NCBI GenBank assembly: GCA_947302065.1
Contig: CAMYUO010000117.1
Location: 1-6,244 of the forward strand
DNA from: an uncultured Clostridia bacterium
Lineage (GTDB): Bacteria; Bacillota; Clostridia; Oscillospirales; Ruminococcaceae
DNA length: 6,244 bases
Reading direction: 5' to 3'
Part shown: positions 1 to 5,245 of the stretch, one piece after another
Layout: every line of letters begins with the position of its first letter
Position numbering within the stretch: position 1 is the stretch's first letter
The notes under the pieces: generated by a model
Databases searched by the model: none
Told to the model about the DNA's origin: nothing
The model's input: only the letters and a program-made list of their open reading frames with translations
Made by a program: the position numbers and the translations under genes

Positions 1-2
1 CT

Positions 3-296
3 CAGCTCGACGGCTCTATAATGCACCCTCAGACTCCGACAAAATGGTTTTCTGACTTCCTTGCAGATAATAACCTAAAGCATAGAAAGTTTCACGCCCT
101 GCGGCATACATCAGCGACTTTGTTATTGTATGGTGGTATCTCCATCAAGCAAGTACAAGGAAGGCTTGGACACGGCGACATCGAAACAACAAACAAATAT
201 TTGCATTACATAGCCGAAGCTGATGAAGAGAGTGCTAATGTATTGCAGGATATGCTTATTACTAAAACCGATAATAAACAAAAAAAGCAGGCATAA
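3..296 (+). CDS. Tyrosine recombinase (phage/ICE-type integrase), C-terminal fragment
   Basis: This is the C-terminal catalytic end of a tyrosine site-specific recombinase, which would excise and integrate the mobile element at the adjacent tRNA site. The reading frame is open to the left window edge, so the gene is partial; the ATG at 21 is internal (in-frame codons precede it) and not the true start. Counting from that Met, the visible motifs are the H-x-x-R-H box (H25, R28 in HALRHT), the LGH box (H51 in GRLGHGD) and the nucleophile Tyr60 in TTNKYLH, in the order and spacing of the family. The first conserved Arg and the N-terminal arm-binding and core-binding domains lie outside the window. 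The tail is Lys/Gln-rich, and the stop is about 170 nt before the tRNA-Pro 3' fragment, as expected for an integrase at an element border. Family assignment is secure; the element type (ICE or prophage) cannot be told from here. Confidence 0.95.
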   Translation, partial: QLDGSIMHPQTPTKWFSDFLADNNLKHRKFHALRHTSATLLLYGGISIKQVQGRLGHGDIETTNKYLHYIAEADEESANVLQDMLITKTDNKQKKQA

Positions 297-333
297 AAGC
301 GCCTGCACAAATGACAAAACGACACGTTTTTTT
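287..333 (+). terminator. Possible terminator region after the integrase (two small hairpins plus T tract)
   Basis: GCAGGC (287-292) can pair with GCCTGC (301-306) across an 8-nt loop, spanning the integrase stop codon. A second small inverted repeat, AAAACG/CGTTTT with a 3-nt loop (316-330), runs into seven Ts (327-333). The second stem is AT-rich and weak, so this may instead be part of the integrase arm-binding DNA. Confidence 0.35.
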
Positions 334-352
334 GTCCTTTATTTGTCCTTTA
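331..352 (+). repeat. 11-bp tandem direct repeat near the element end
   Basis: TTTGTCCTTTA occurs twice head to tail (331-341 and 342-352). An imperfect inverted copy (ACAAATGACAAA, 307-318) lies just upstream. A 9-mer GTTTCAAAA also occurs twice (355-363 and 426-434). Short repeats between an integrase and its att core are often arm-type integrase or excisionase sites; that role is inferred only from position. The rest of the gene-free stretch 297-601 is AT-rich with no other ORF I would support before 602. Confidence 0.5.
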
Positions 353-468
353 TTGTTTCAAAACAACTCTAAACGGATACAAATAGAAATAAATACCACA
401 TTCATAAAACTACGCATTTACAAGTGTTTCAAAATGCTTGCAAACAGCGTAAAATAGGGCTTTAGGCT

Positions 469-513
469 TTGGGGTGGAAGAGGTCGTCGGTTCAAATCCG
501 GTCACTCCGACCA
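469..513 (+). other. Attachment site: 3' fragment of tRNA-Pro (anticodon GGG)
   Basis: The sequence folds as the 3' part of a tRNA. It has anticodon-loop bases TTGGGGT (469-475, anticodon GGG at 471-473), the 3' half of the anticodon stem GGAAG (476-480) and variable loop AGGTC (481-485). The T arm follows as GTCGG/CCGGT around TTCAAAT (486-502), then acceptor strand CACTCCG (503-509), discriminator A and encoded CCA (511-513). The loop TTGGGGT and the ...CCGACCA end fit bacterial tRNA-Pro. Upstream there is no D arm, no acceptor 5' strand (CGGAGTG expected) and no CTTCC stem partner, so it is not a functional tRNA. Identity beginning at the anticodon loop is a usual crossover point for tRNA-targeting tyrosine integrases. 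With the adjacent integrase this is an att junction; the intact tRNA should be at the other element end, outside the window. Confidence 0.82.
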
Positions 514-542
514 TATATCAGAATAGTCCGATTTCACGAGGT

Positions 543-569
543 TTGTGGAGTAGGGCATTTTTGTATACA
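543..569 (+). promoter_or_regulatory. Weak candidate promoter for the 602 gene
   Basis: TTGTGG (543-548) and TATACA (564-569) are the only plausible -35/-10 pair ahead of the gene, but the 15-bp spacer is short. The gene may instead have been read from the tRNA-Pro transcript before the element inserted. Low confidence. Confidence 0.25.
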
Positions 570-582
570 AGCGCAGTTTGTC

Positions 583-592
583 AAAGGAGGGA
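583..592 (+). promoter_or_regulatory. Ribosome binding site that sets the 602 start
   Basis: AAAGGAGGGA is a near-perfect Shine-Dalgarno sequence. It lies inside the longer frame that opens with TTG at 578, so that TTG cannot use it; it points to the GTG at 602, about 10 nt downstream of GGAGGG. Confidence 0.85.
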
Positions 593-601
593 CTCTTTGC
601 T

Positions 602-1279
602 GTGAAAGAATTCGACATTCACATCAGGTCGAAAAGCGATCTTATCAAGGCGATAAACAAGTTCGGCTTTGTTCCGTATTTTCGCAACTCGGTCGAAGGC
701 TTTTCGATCGAAGAGAACATTGACCCGAAATACTGGTTTGGCGGCGTTGAGGGTGCGTGGGAATGGAAAGGTCCTGTGATACAGGAAACGGGCTGTGCAT
801 ACGGAAAATTCTTTGAGCGCAAGGCGGTATACATAAGCCGTGAGCTGTTTGCTGACTTTGCGAACTACCGCCGCAACGGGTATGATTTTGATGCGCTGTA
901 TGAAGACGGATTTGCAAAGCGCAGTGACAAATTCCTGTTTGACCTTATTGATGAGAATGCACCGATAATATCAAAGCAGCTCAAAAAGCTCGGCGACTAT
1001 CGCAAAGGCGGGAACAAAGGCTTTGACGCTGCGGTAACACGTTTGCAGGAACAGTGCTATGTGCTGATAAGCGATTTCGTATACATGACTGACAAGCTCG
1101 GGCAGCCTTACGGCTGGGGCGTTGCGGAATACTCCACTCCCGAAAAGTTCATAGGTGACGATTTTACGCAAAACGTTTACAAGCGTGAGCCGAAAGAGTC
1201 TTACGAGATAATATTCGAGCATCTGCAGAAGCTTTTGCCAAAGGCGACGGACGAGCAGATAAGAAAGATTTTGAAATGA
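602..1279 (+). CDS. Conserved protein, AlkZ-related type (tentative), 225 aa
   Basis: A soluble protein with no signal peptide or membrane segment. GTG 602 is chosen because a strong Shine-Dalgarno ends about 10 nt before it; a TTG at 578 in the same frame would bury that site. The body is rich in aromatic and charged residues: WEWKGPVI (residues 53-60), CAYGKFF (65-71), DFANYRRNGYDFDALY (85-100), GGNKGFDAAVTRLQEQCYV (136-154), YGWGVAEYSTPE (170-181) and a C-terminal ATDEQIRKILK helix. From memory this pattern matches a Firmicutes family that automated pipelines label AlkZ-related (distant to the HTH_42 winged-helix DNA glycosylase AlkZ). I cannot point to catalytic residues that would show glycosylase activity, so the function stays open. 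It is the first gene beyond the mobile-element junction and would directly follow tRNA-Pro in an element-free chromosome. It ends in a strong hairpin and is convergent with the ABC/two-component operon. Confidence 0.9.
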   Translation: MKEFDIHIRSKSDLIKAINKFGFVPYFRNSVEGFSIEENIDPKYWFGGVEGAWEWKGPVIQETGCAYGKFFERKAVYISRELFADFANYRRNGYDFDALYEDGFAKRSDKFLFDLIDENAPIISKQLKKLGDYRKGGNKGFDAAVTRLQEQCYVLISDFVYMTDKLGQPYGWGVAEYSTPEKFIGDDFTQNVYKREPKESYEIIFEHLQKLLPKATDEQIRKILK

Positions 1280-1281
1280 AC

Positions 1282-1313
1282 AAAGCTCAGTACCAATACG
1301 GTGCTGAGCTTTT
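1282..1313. terminator. Shared hairpin terminator between convergent genes
   Basis: AAAGCTCAGTACC (1282-1294) pairs with GGTGCTGAGCTTT (1300-1312), 13 pairs including one G-T, around the 5-nt loop AATAC. On the plus strand it ends in TTTT; on the minus strand it is followed by TTTGTTCATTT. It starts 3 nt after the stop of the 602 gene and contains the last base of the minus-strand stop at 1312, so it probably ends transcription from both sides. Confidence 0.85.
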
Positions 1314-1806
1314 ACTGTTTGTTTGTGTTGAGATAATACTTACCGTCCTGTGTGACGAACAGCTTTTTTGAGTGCACAAAGGGTCTTAGAAAGTTCGTGC
1401 GGCATAGACCGAGCGCTTGTGCATCGGCTGCGGTCTCGGGTGAGACTGCGCCAAGGCGGTGCAGGTTCTCAATAACTGTGAGAGATTCGAGATAGTCAAA
1501 GTCGACCGAGGTGCGTTTGCAGCCAACTGCAAGCAGCAGCAAACTGCACAGAGAACCAAGGTCATGCTCGTTGCCCGACATCGCCGTGGCTTTTCCGTGC
1601 GAATCGGCAAGGCGACAGAGAGTATCTGTGGTAAAAGCGTTGTGAACGGTTATCTCGCTTTCATCGCCGCATCTGAGATACATGCACGGTTCATAGGGCT
1701 GAGAGGTGATATGATACTGTTTGTTGTCAGCGATAAGATAAAGCTCGCCGTCATCGTCTGCGAGCATCAATGTGTCATTGCGATACAGCGTTCTTATTTT
1801 GCTCAC
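1312..1806 (-). CDS. Uncharacterised 164-aa protein, last gene of the ABC/two-component operon
   Basis: I do not recognise this protein. It is predicted soluble, with no signal peptide or membrane segment. The N-terminal half looks beta-rich (LYRNDTLML, GELYLIADNKQYHIT, around residues 7-34), followed by PYEPCMYLRCGDES (37-50). The C-terminal half has predicted helices (GSLCSLLLLAVG, 84-95; YLESLTVIENLHRLGA, 105-120) and ends in a small KKLFVTQDGKYYLNT strand pair (147-161). It has five cysteines but no clear CxxC metal site. The GTG start lies 6 nt after the histidine kinase stop; AGGTGA overlaps the start codon itself, so initiation probably depends on translational coupling to the kinase. 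A later ATG in the same frame lies 13 codons downstream and lacks a Shine-Dalgarno. Position suggests co-expression with the signalling and export genes, perhaps as an accessory or feedback protein; that role is inference only. Confidence 0.85.
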   Translation of the reverse strand: MSKIRTLYRNDTLMLADDDGELYLIADNKQYHITSQPYEPCMYLRCGDESEITVHNAFTTDTLCRLADSHGKATAMSGNEHDLGSLCSLLLLAVGCKRTSVDFDYLESLTVIENLHRLGAVSPETAADAQALGLCRTNFLRPFVHSKKLFVTQDGKYYLNTNKQ

Positions 1807-1812
1807 CTCGGT

Positions 1813-2688
1813 TCAAAGTCTGATGATGATAGTCAGTTTGTCGTTTTCATATTCAGCGGTAATGCTGCCGCCCATTCGCTGAACGAGAGTTTTTGCGATA
1901 GAAAGTCCGAGACCTGTTGAATTGCGTGCGGTCTCGACGGTATAAAAGCGGTCAAAGAGCTGTTCCACAGAAACTGCGGAAAGCCCTTTTGCCGTATTTG
2001 AAAATCTAATCTCGCCGTCTTCGCTGAGCGAAACGGACAGGTCTCCCCCGCTGTATTTGACAGCATTGGTGAGCAGGTTGGAGAATATCCTTGAAAGTGC
2101 CGACTTATTGAGCGTGCGAATGACACGCTTGTGGGTGATGTTGATATCGGGCGTGATGCCCTTTTGTGTCAGCGCAGGGAAAAAGCCTGCCAGGCTCTCT
2201 TCGAGCAGCTGATTGACATATACCTCTTCCTGCTGTTCGCCATTTTCCTGGGAAATAACCACGGAGTATTTGAAAAGCTCCTCGGTGAGCTGTTTCATCA
2301 TTTCGGCACGTTCTGATATTATGCCAAGGTATTCTTCCTTTTTTGCCTCGTCGTCGGTCTTGTTGATGAGGTCAAGATAGCCGAGGATAGCGGTTAGCGG
2401 TGTGCGCAGGTCGTGCGAGATATTGGTTATCGCATTGACAAGCTCGGTGTTGCCCTGATCATAGCGCAGGTGCTCGCTGCGCAGCAGTTTGAGCTGTTTG
2501 TTCACGCTGTCTGCAAGCGCACGCATATCCTTATCATAGCTTGATATTGTTATCGTGGTGTTGGTGTCGTCGTGCAGTTTTTCGGCAAAGCCGTCCGCTA
2601 TCTCTTTGGCAGACTTTTTCATTATGATAAGCTTTATCACGCAAAAGCAAAGCGCTGCTGCCAATACGCCGATAACTTCATATAACAC
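1813..2688 (-). CDS. Sensor histidine kinase, short single-TM type
   Basis: A membrane-bound histidine kinase that would phosphorylate the response regulator encoded upstream. It starts at GTG 2688, with GAGGTGA (2695-2701) 6 nt before it. One hydrophobic N-terminal segment (about residues 2-22) is followed directly by a cytoplasmic linker, so there is no extracellular sensor domain. HisKA motif: NISHDLRTPLTAI with phospho-acceptor His92. HATPase: N box IFSNLLTNAVKYS (Asn204, Asn208), F box LFDRFYT (244-250), G2 box STGLGLSIA (257-265). The usual G1 DxGxG motif is degenerate, replaced by RFSNTAKGLS (228-237), a variation I associate with this small-kinase group. Length 291 aa is short for the family. 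It lies 17 nt after the permease stop and 6 nt before the next gene. Kinases of this shape next to BcrAB-like transporters are generally linked to sensing membrane-active peptides, often through the transporter itself; the ligand here is unknown. Confidence 0.95.
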   Translation of the reverse strand: MLYEVIGVLAAALCFCVIKLIIMKKSAKEIADGFAEKLHDDTNTTITISSYDKDMRALADSVNKQLKLLRSEHLRYDQGNTELVNAITNISHDLRTPLTAILGYLDLINKTDDEAKKEEYLGIISERAEMMKQLTEELFKYSVVISQENGEQQEEVYVNQLLEESLAGFFPALTQKGITPDINITHKRVIRTLNKSALSRIFSNLLTNAVKYSGGDLSVSLSEDGEIRFSNTAKGLSAVSVEQLFDRFYTVETARNSTGLGLSIAKTLVQRMGGSITAEYENDKLTIIIRL

Positions 2689-2705
2689 ACTATGTCACCT
2701 CACAT

Positions 2706-3452
2706 TTATTTGAAATCCTGATTTCTGAACGAGACGATGCCTGCTATCGTTGCGACGATGCCGAGCGATGCGCCGCAAAGCGCTGTCAGTGCCGGAGAAT
2801 CCGTTACCTCTGTTGCAGTATAGAATTTCATCTGCGCCTGTATAAAGAACCTCGTCAGCAGCTTATAGGCACTGCTTTTCTGGAAAGTCTCTCCGAGTAT
2901 CGAGAATATCATCATTGTAACTTCGTTATAGATGAACGCCACTGCAACGCTCTTGTATCCCGTGAACAGCGTGCAGAACAGCACTATCACCGCTGTGAAG
3001 CCCAGATCGCACACGGTCATAACGAGCAGATTTATCACCACTGCCTTAACGCTGATGTCATCTATGACGATATTACCGCCGAAGATAAGTGCTGCTGCAA
3101 ATGACGAGATAATAAGCACTGCCGTCATGGCAAGCGTTATCACGAAAGAGCATATCAGCCACGAACCGTAGATAGCCTGTCTTGTGTGCCCGACGGTCAT
3201 TTTGTTGCGAATGCCGCCGTTAGTGAACTCGGAACCGATTATCAGGCATATGCCTATGCTTACGAACATCGGCAGCAGCATTGAACCCATTCCGAAAATG
3301 ATAGCGCTGAACATATGGCTGCCGGACTGTGCATCTTCGCCCGAGGATATCCAGCCTTCAAACAGCATCAGCCCTGCGAACAGCAGCATCATCATGTGCA
3401 TGGTCCTTGCTTTGAACATTCTTATCATATCTGCACGGATAAGCTTAGTCAT
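2706..3452 (-). CDS. ABC-2 type transporter permease (BcrB-like), 248 aa
   Basis: The membrane subunit of the exporter encoded with the ATPase upstream. About six hydrophobic segments can be seen (roughly residues 18-35, 52-73, 97-125, 136-160, 165-187, 222-242), the usual number for an ABC-2 permease. Between segments 2 and 3 is the family motif GSEFTNGGIRNKMTVGHTR (73-91), the EF-helix contact with the ATPase. The ATG at 3452 is chosen because GGGAGGTGA (3458-3466) lies 5 nt before it. The frame is open further upstream to 3596, but that stretch is a shadow of the ATPase gene. The start overlaps the ATPase stop by 8 nt (ATGACTAA), so the pair should be made in step. Size and layout match BcrB/LanE-type half-transporters rather than the large BceB permeases. 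Export of, or resistance to, an antimicrobial peptide is the likely role, inferred from context. Confidence 0.93.
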   Translation of the reverse strand: MTKLIRADMIRMFKARTMHMMMLLFAGLMLFEGWISSGEDAQSGSHMFSAIIFGMGSMLLPMFVSIGICLIIGSEFTNGGIRNKMTVGHTRQAIYGSWLICSFVITLAMTAVLIISSFAAALIFGGNIVIDDISVKAVVINLLVMTVCDLGFTAVIVLFCTLFTGYKSVAVAFIYNEVTMMIFSILGETFQKSSAYKLLTRFFIQAQMKFYTATEVTDSPALTALCGASLGIVATIAGIVSFRNQDFK

Positions 3453-4359
3453 GGCTGTCACCTCCCACAAGAGAGATAAAGAAGCCTTCGAGCGTTTCGT
3501 CGTGCTCCTGCAAAGAATTGAGGGTGCAGTTTTCCTTGTCAAGCTCGTGGACAAGCTCGGTGACGTTGGGCTTTGCGAATATGTCGGCGGTATCATCGGA
3601 TATCATCTTGTATTCAAGACCGAGCCTTATCATTACTCTTGCCAGCGCCTTTGCATCGGAGACATTTACTCTTACGCACTTGCGGCAGGAGTCTTCAAGC
3701 TGCTCTGCACTCATTTCCCTGACGATAGTGCCCTTGTCGATAAAGCCGTAATGTGTTGCAAGCTTTGAAAGCTCATCGAGGATATGGCTCGAAACGATGA
3801 CGGTTATACTGCGCTCTCGGTTGAGCTTTAAGATAAGCTCTCTCATTTCGACTATGCCCTGCGGGTCAAGACCGTTGATAGGCTCATCGAGGATAAGCAG
3901 GTCAGGGTCACCGCAAAGTGCTATCGCAATGCCAAGGCGCTGTCTCATTCCGAGAGAAAAGTCCTTGACTTTCTTTTTGCCCGTGTCTTCAAGGCCGACA
4001 AGTTTCAGAAGCTCATCGACATCGTCAAAGCTCGGCAGACCAAGCAGGCGGAACTGGTGTCTGAGGTTTTCCCGTGCAGTCATCTCGGGAAACAGCGAGG
4101 GCGTTTCAACGACGGCGCCCATTTTGCGCCTTGCCTTTTCGATACCACTGTCGGTGCTTTTGACACCGTTGAGCTCGAACTGACCCGAGGTCGCAAACTG
4201 CAGACCGCAGATAAGCCTGATAAGTGTGGTCTTTCCTGCGCCGTTCCTGCCAACAAAGCCATATATTGAGCCTTTGGGAACGTTCATCGTCAGACCGTTG
4301 AGCGCTTTGAAGTGTTTATACTGTTTGCAAAGCGAATGTGTTTTAAGAACATACTCCAT
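3445..4359 (-). CDS. ABC transporter ATP-binding protein (BcrA/lantibiotic-export type), 304 aa
   Basis: The nucleotide-binding subunit that powers the ABC-2 permease. Walker A GRNGAGKTT (residues 37-45); Q-loop position occupied by Glu85 (VVETPSLFPEMT), as I recall for BcrA/LanF-type ATPases; degenerate signature FSLGMRQRLG (134-143); Walker B LLILDEP (154-160); D-loop GLDP (163-166); H-loop His192 in SSH. An extension of about 90 residues (215-304) follows the ATPase core, typical of BcrA-like proteins of about 300 aa. Starts at ATG 4359 with AGGAGG (4367-4372) 7 nt ahead. It is preceded by 90 nt of non-coding DNA carrying four phased GTTAA repeats, so the transporter genes may be switched on separately from the regulator gene. 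It overlaps the permease start by 8 nt. The substrate cannot be read from sequence. Confidence 0.97.
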   Translation of the reverse strand: MEYVLKTHSLCKQYKHFKALNGLTMNVPKGSIYGFVGRNGAGKTTLIRLICGLQFATSGQFELNGVKSTDSGIEKARRKMGAVVETPSLFPEMTARENLRHQFRLLGLPSFDDVDELLKLVGLEDTGKKKVKDFSLGMRQRLGIAIALCGDPDLLILDEPINGLDPQGIVEMRELILKLNRERSITVIVSSHILDELSKLATHYGFIDKGTIVREMSAEQLEDSCRKCVRVNVSDAKALARVMIRLGLEYKMISDDTADIFAKPNVTELVHELDKENCTLNSLQEHDETLEGFFISLVGGDSHD

Positions 4360-4363
4360 TTGT

Positions 4364-4390
4364 CTTCCTCCTCTTTCTTTTCTGCTTACA
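4364..4390 (-). promoter_or_regulatory. Possible activator-dependent -10 and the ATPase ribosome binding site
   Basis: Reading the minus strand, TGTAAG (4390-4385) matches the -10 consensus at four of six positions, and no good -35 precedes it; the last GTTAA/TTAAC repeat takes that place. AGGAGGAAG (4372-4364) is the Shine-Dalgarno for ATG 4359. A weak -10 without a -35 is what an activator-dependent promoter would look like; it is not proof. Confidence 0.35.
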
Positions 4391-4391
4391 G

Positions 4392-4445
4392 CTTAACACG
4401 AAAGAGTTAAGAAAGCGGTTAAGAGAACAGTTAAAATATAGTTAA
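4392..4445 (-). promoter_or_regulatory. Phased direct-repeat array, candidate response-regulator binding site
   Basis: On the plus strand GTTAA occurs at 4406, 4418, 4430 and 4441, spacings of 12, 12 and 11 bp, with shared flanks (GTTAAGAAA, GTTAAGAGA, GTTAAAATA, GTTAAGATA). A related CTTAA lies at 4392. On the transcribed strand these read TTAAC, upstream of the ABC ATPase. Tandem half-sites one helical turn apart are the usual target of OmpR/PhoB-family regulators (PhoP boxes in Bacillus have a similar TTAACA-like unit at about 11 bp). The operon's own OmpR-type regulator is the natural candidate binder. The repeats are seen; binding is inference. Confidence 0.7.
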
Positions 4446-4449
4446 GATA

Positions 4450-5121
4450 TCATTTTTCCTGCGAGGTCAGCATAAAGCCGATACCCCACACAGCCGAGAT
4501 ATAGTCTTTTCCGCAGACGGCTTTGAGCTTTTTGCGAAGATTGAAGATGTGAATTTTCAGCGAATCCTCGGTGCAGTCGGGTGTGTCGAGACTAATTTTG
4601 TCGAGGATAGTCAGCTTTGCTACGACCTGCTCGGCGTTGAGCATCAGAAGCTTGAGTATGGCAAACTCTGTTCTTGTCAGCTTGACCTCCTCGCTGCCGA
4701 CGCTGACCTTATGGGTGTCGGTATGAAGCGTGATGTTTTCAAATGTAAGGACATCAGTACGCCTGTTGCTGCGGGCATTGCGCAGCTGGACGGTTATCCT
4801 TGCGAGAAGTTCTGACGTTTCAAACGGCTTGGTTATATAATCGGCTGCGCCTGCGAGCAGCAGACCGACCTTGTTTGCCGTATCAGCCTTGGCGCTGACG
4901 ACGATGACAGGGATATCCCCTATCTTTGGCAGCAACTGTTCGCCCGAAAGACCTGGCAGCATCAGATCGAGCAGGATAAGATCGGGCTTTTTATCCGAAA
5001 GCAGCATCTCAGCCTCTGTGCCCGAATAAGCCCTGAGGACATTATAGCCCTCCGTTTGCAGTGTTTCGCACAGCATATTATTGATGTTGATATCGTCGTC
5101 TATCACAAGTATCGTTTCCAC
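4450..5121 (-). CDS. OmpR-family response regulator, 223 aa
   Basis: The cytoplasmic partner of the histidine kinase three genes downstream and probable regulator of this operon. Receiver domain: acidic pocket DDD (residues 8-10), phospho-acceptor Asp52 in LLDLMLPG, Ser76 in VVSAKA, Lys98 in ITKPF. The C-terminal winged-helix DNA-binding domain (about 125-220) shows LTRTEFAILKLL, the recognition helix EDSLKIHIFNLRKKLK, and WGIGF where many relatives have RGxGY. Length is normal for the family. The start is GTG 5121: GGAGGTGA (5126-5133) lies just ahead of it. The frame continues upstream to an ATG at 5214, but that extension would run through the promoter and the terminator of the neighbouring gene, so I reject it. 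The promoter at 5153-5181 serves this gene. The stop is 90 nt before the ATPase start, with the GTTAA array in between. Confidence 0.95.
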   Translation of the reverse strand: METILVIDDDININNMLCETLQTEGYNVLRAYSGTEAEMLLSDKKPDLILLDLMLPGLSGEQLLPKIGDIPVIVVSAKADTANKVGLLLAGAADYITKPFETSELLARITVQLRNARSNRRTDVLTFENITLHTDTHKVSVGSEEVKLTRTEFAILKLLMLNAEQVVAKLTILDKISLDTPDCTEDSLKIHIFNLRKKLKAVCGKDYISAVWGIGFMLTSQEK

Positions 5122-5125
5122 GCAC

Positions 5126-5133
5126 TCACCTCC
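5126..5133 (-). promoter_or_regulatory. Ribosome binding site that sets the response-regulator start
   Basis: Minus-strand GGAGGTGA, with 7 nt between the GGAGG core and GTG 5121. It lies inside the longer open frame that begins at 5214 and so decides for the shorter protein. Confidence 0.88.
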
Positions 5134-5152
5134 GAAAATTGCATTTTTGTAT

Positions 5153-5181
5153 ATTATATCATCAATGGGTGATTTTTGCAA
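5153..5181 (-). promoter_or_regulatory. Sigma-A-type promoter of the response-regulator operon
   Basis: On the minus strand, TTGCAA (5181-5176), a 17-bp spacer, then a perfect TATAAT (5158-5153). The predicted start of transcription is near 5146, leaving about 25 nt before GTG 5121. It lies just after the terminator of the gene at 5246-5800. Confidence 0.85.
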
Positions 5182-5194
5182 GTGCAGCAGAAAC

Positions 5195-5231
5195 AAAGAA
5201 AAATCCTTCCGCATTTTTCACACGGAAGGAT
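5195..5231 (-). terminator. Intrinsic terminator of the 5246-5800 gene
   Basis: Perfect 9-bp inverted repeat ATCCTTCCG (5203-5211) / CGGAAGGAT (5223-5231) with an 11-nt loop; on the minus strand it runs into TTTTCTTTG. It begins 14 nt after the stop codon at 5246 and insulates the response-regulator promoter from upstream reading. Confidence 0.9.
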
Positions 5232-5245
5232 ACTGAGCATTTTTA

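Noticed and set aside
411..451. Hairpin TACGC...GCGTA with inner CAAG...CTTG
   Set aside because: Short stems with mismatches and a long interior; not convincing as a terminator or a structured RNA, at most a minor part of the att region.
437..513. A complete tRNA gene ending at 513
   Set aside because: The 5' half lacks the acceptor strand CGGAGTG, a D arm and the CTTCC anticodon stem strand; only the 3' part is tRNA-like.
578..601. TTG start at 578 for the 602 gene
   Set aside because: It would place the strong AAAGGAGGGA Shine-Dalgarno inside the coding region; GTG 602 is at the right distance.
469..723. Plus-strand ORF of 84 aa across the tRNA fragment
   Set aside because: It begins in the tRNA-Pro anticodon loop, has no ribosome binding site of its own and overlaps the well-supported 602 gene in another frame.
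1459..1920. Plus-strand ORF of 153 aa opposite the kinase and the 164-aa gene
   Set aside because: Antisense shadow across a coupled gene junction, with no initiation signals.
3453..3596. 48-residue N-terminal extension of the permease
   Set aside because: It lies wholly within the ATPase gene in another frame and has low-complexity Ser/Thr/Pro composition; the strong GGGAGGTGA precedes ATG 3452.
3184..3768. Plus-strand ORF of 194 aa opposite the permease and ATPase
   Set aside because: Antisense shadow of two confident genes, with no supporting ribosome binding site or recognisable domain.
5122..5214. 31-residue N-terminal extension of the response regulator
   Set aside because: The extension covers a TATAAT promoter and the end of a terminator hairpin, and lacks a ribosome binding site; receiver domains normally start at the ETILVIDDD segment.
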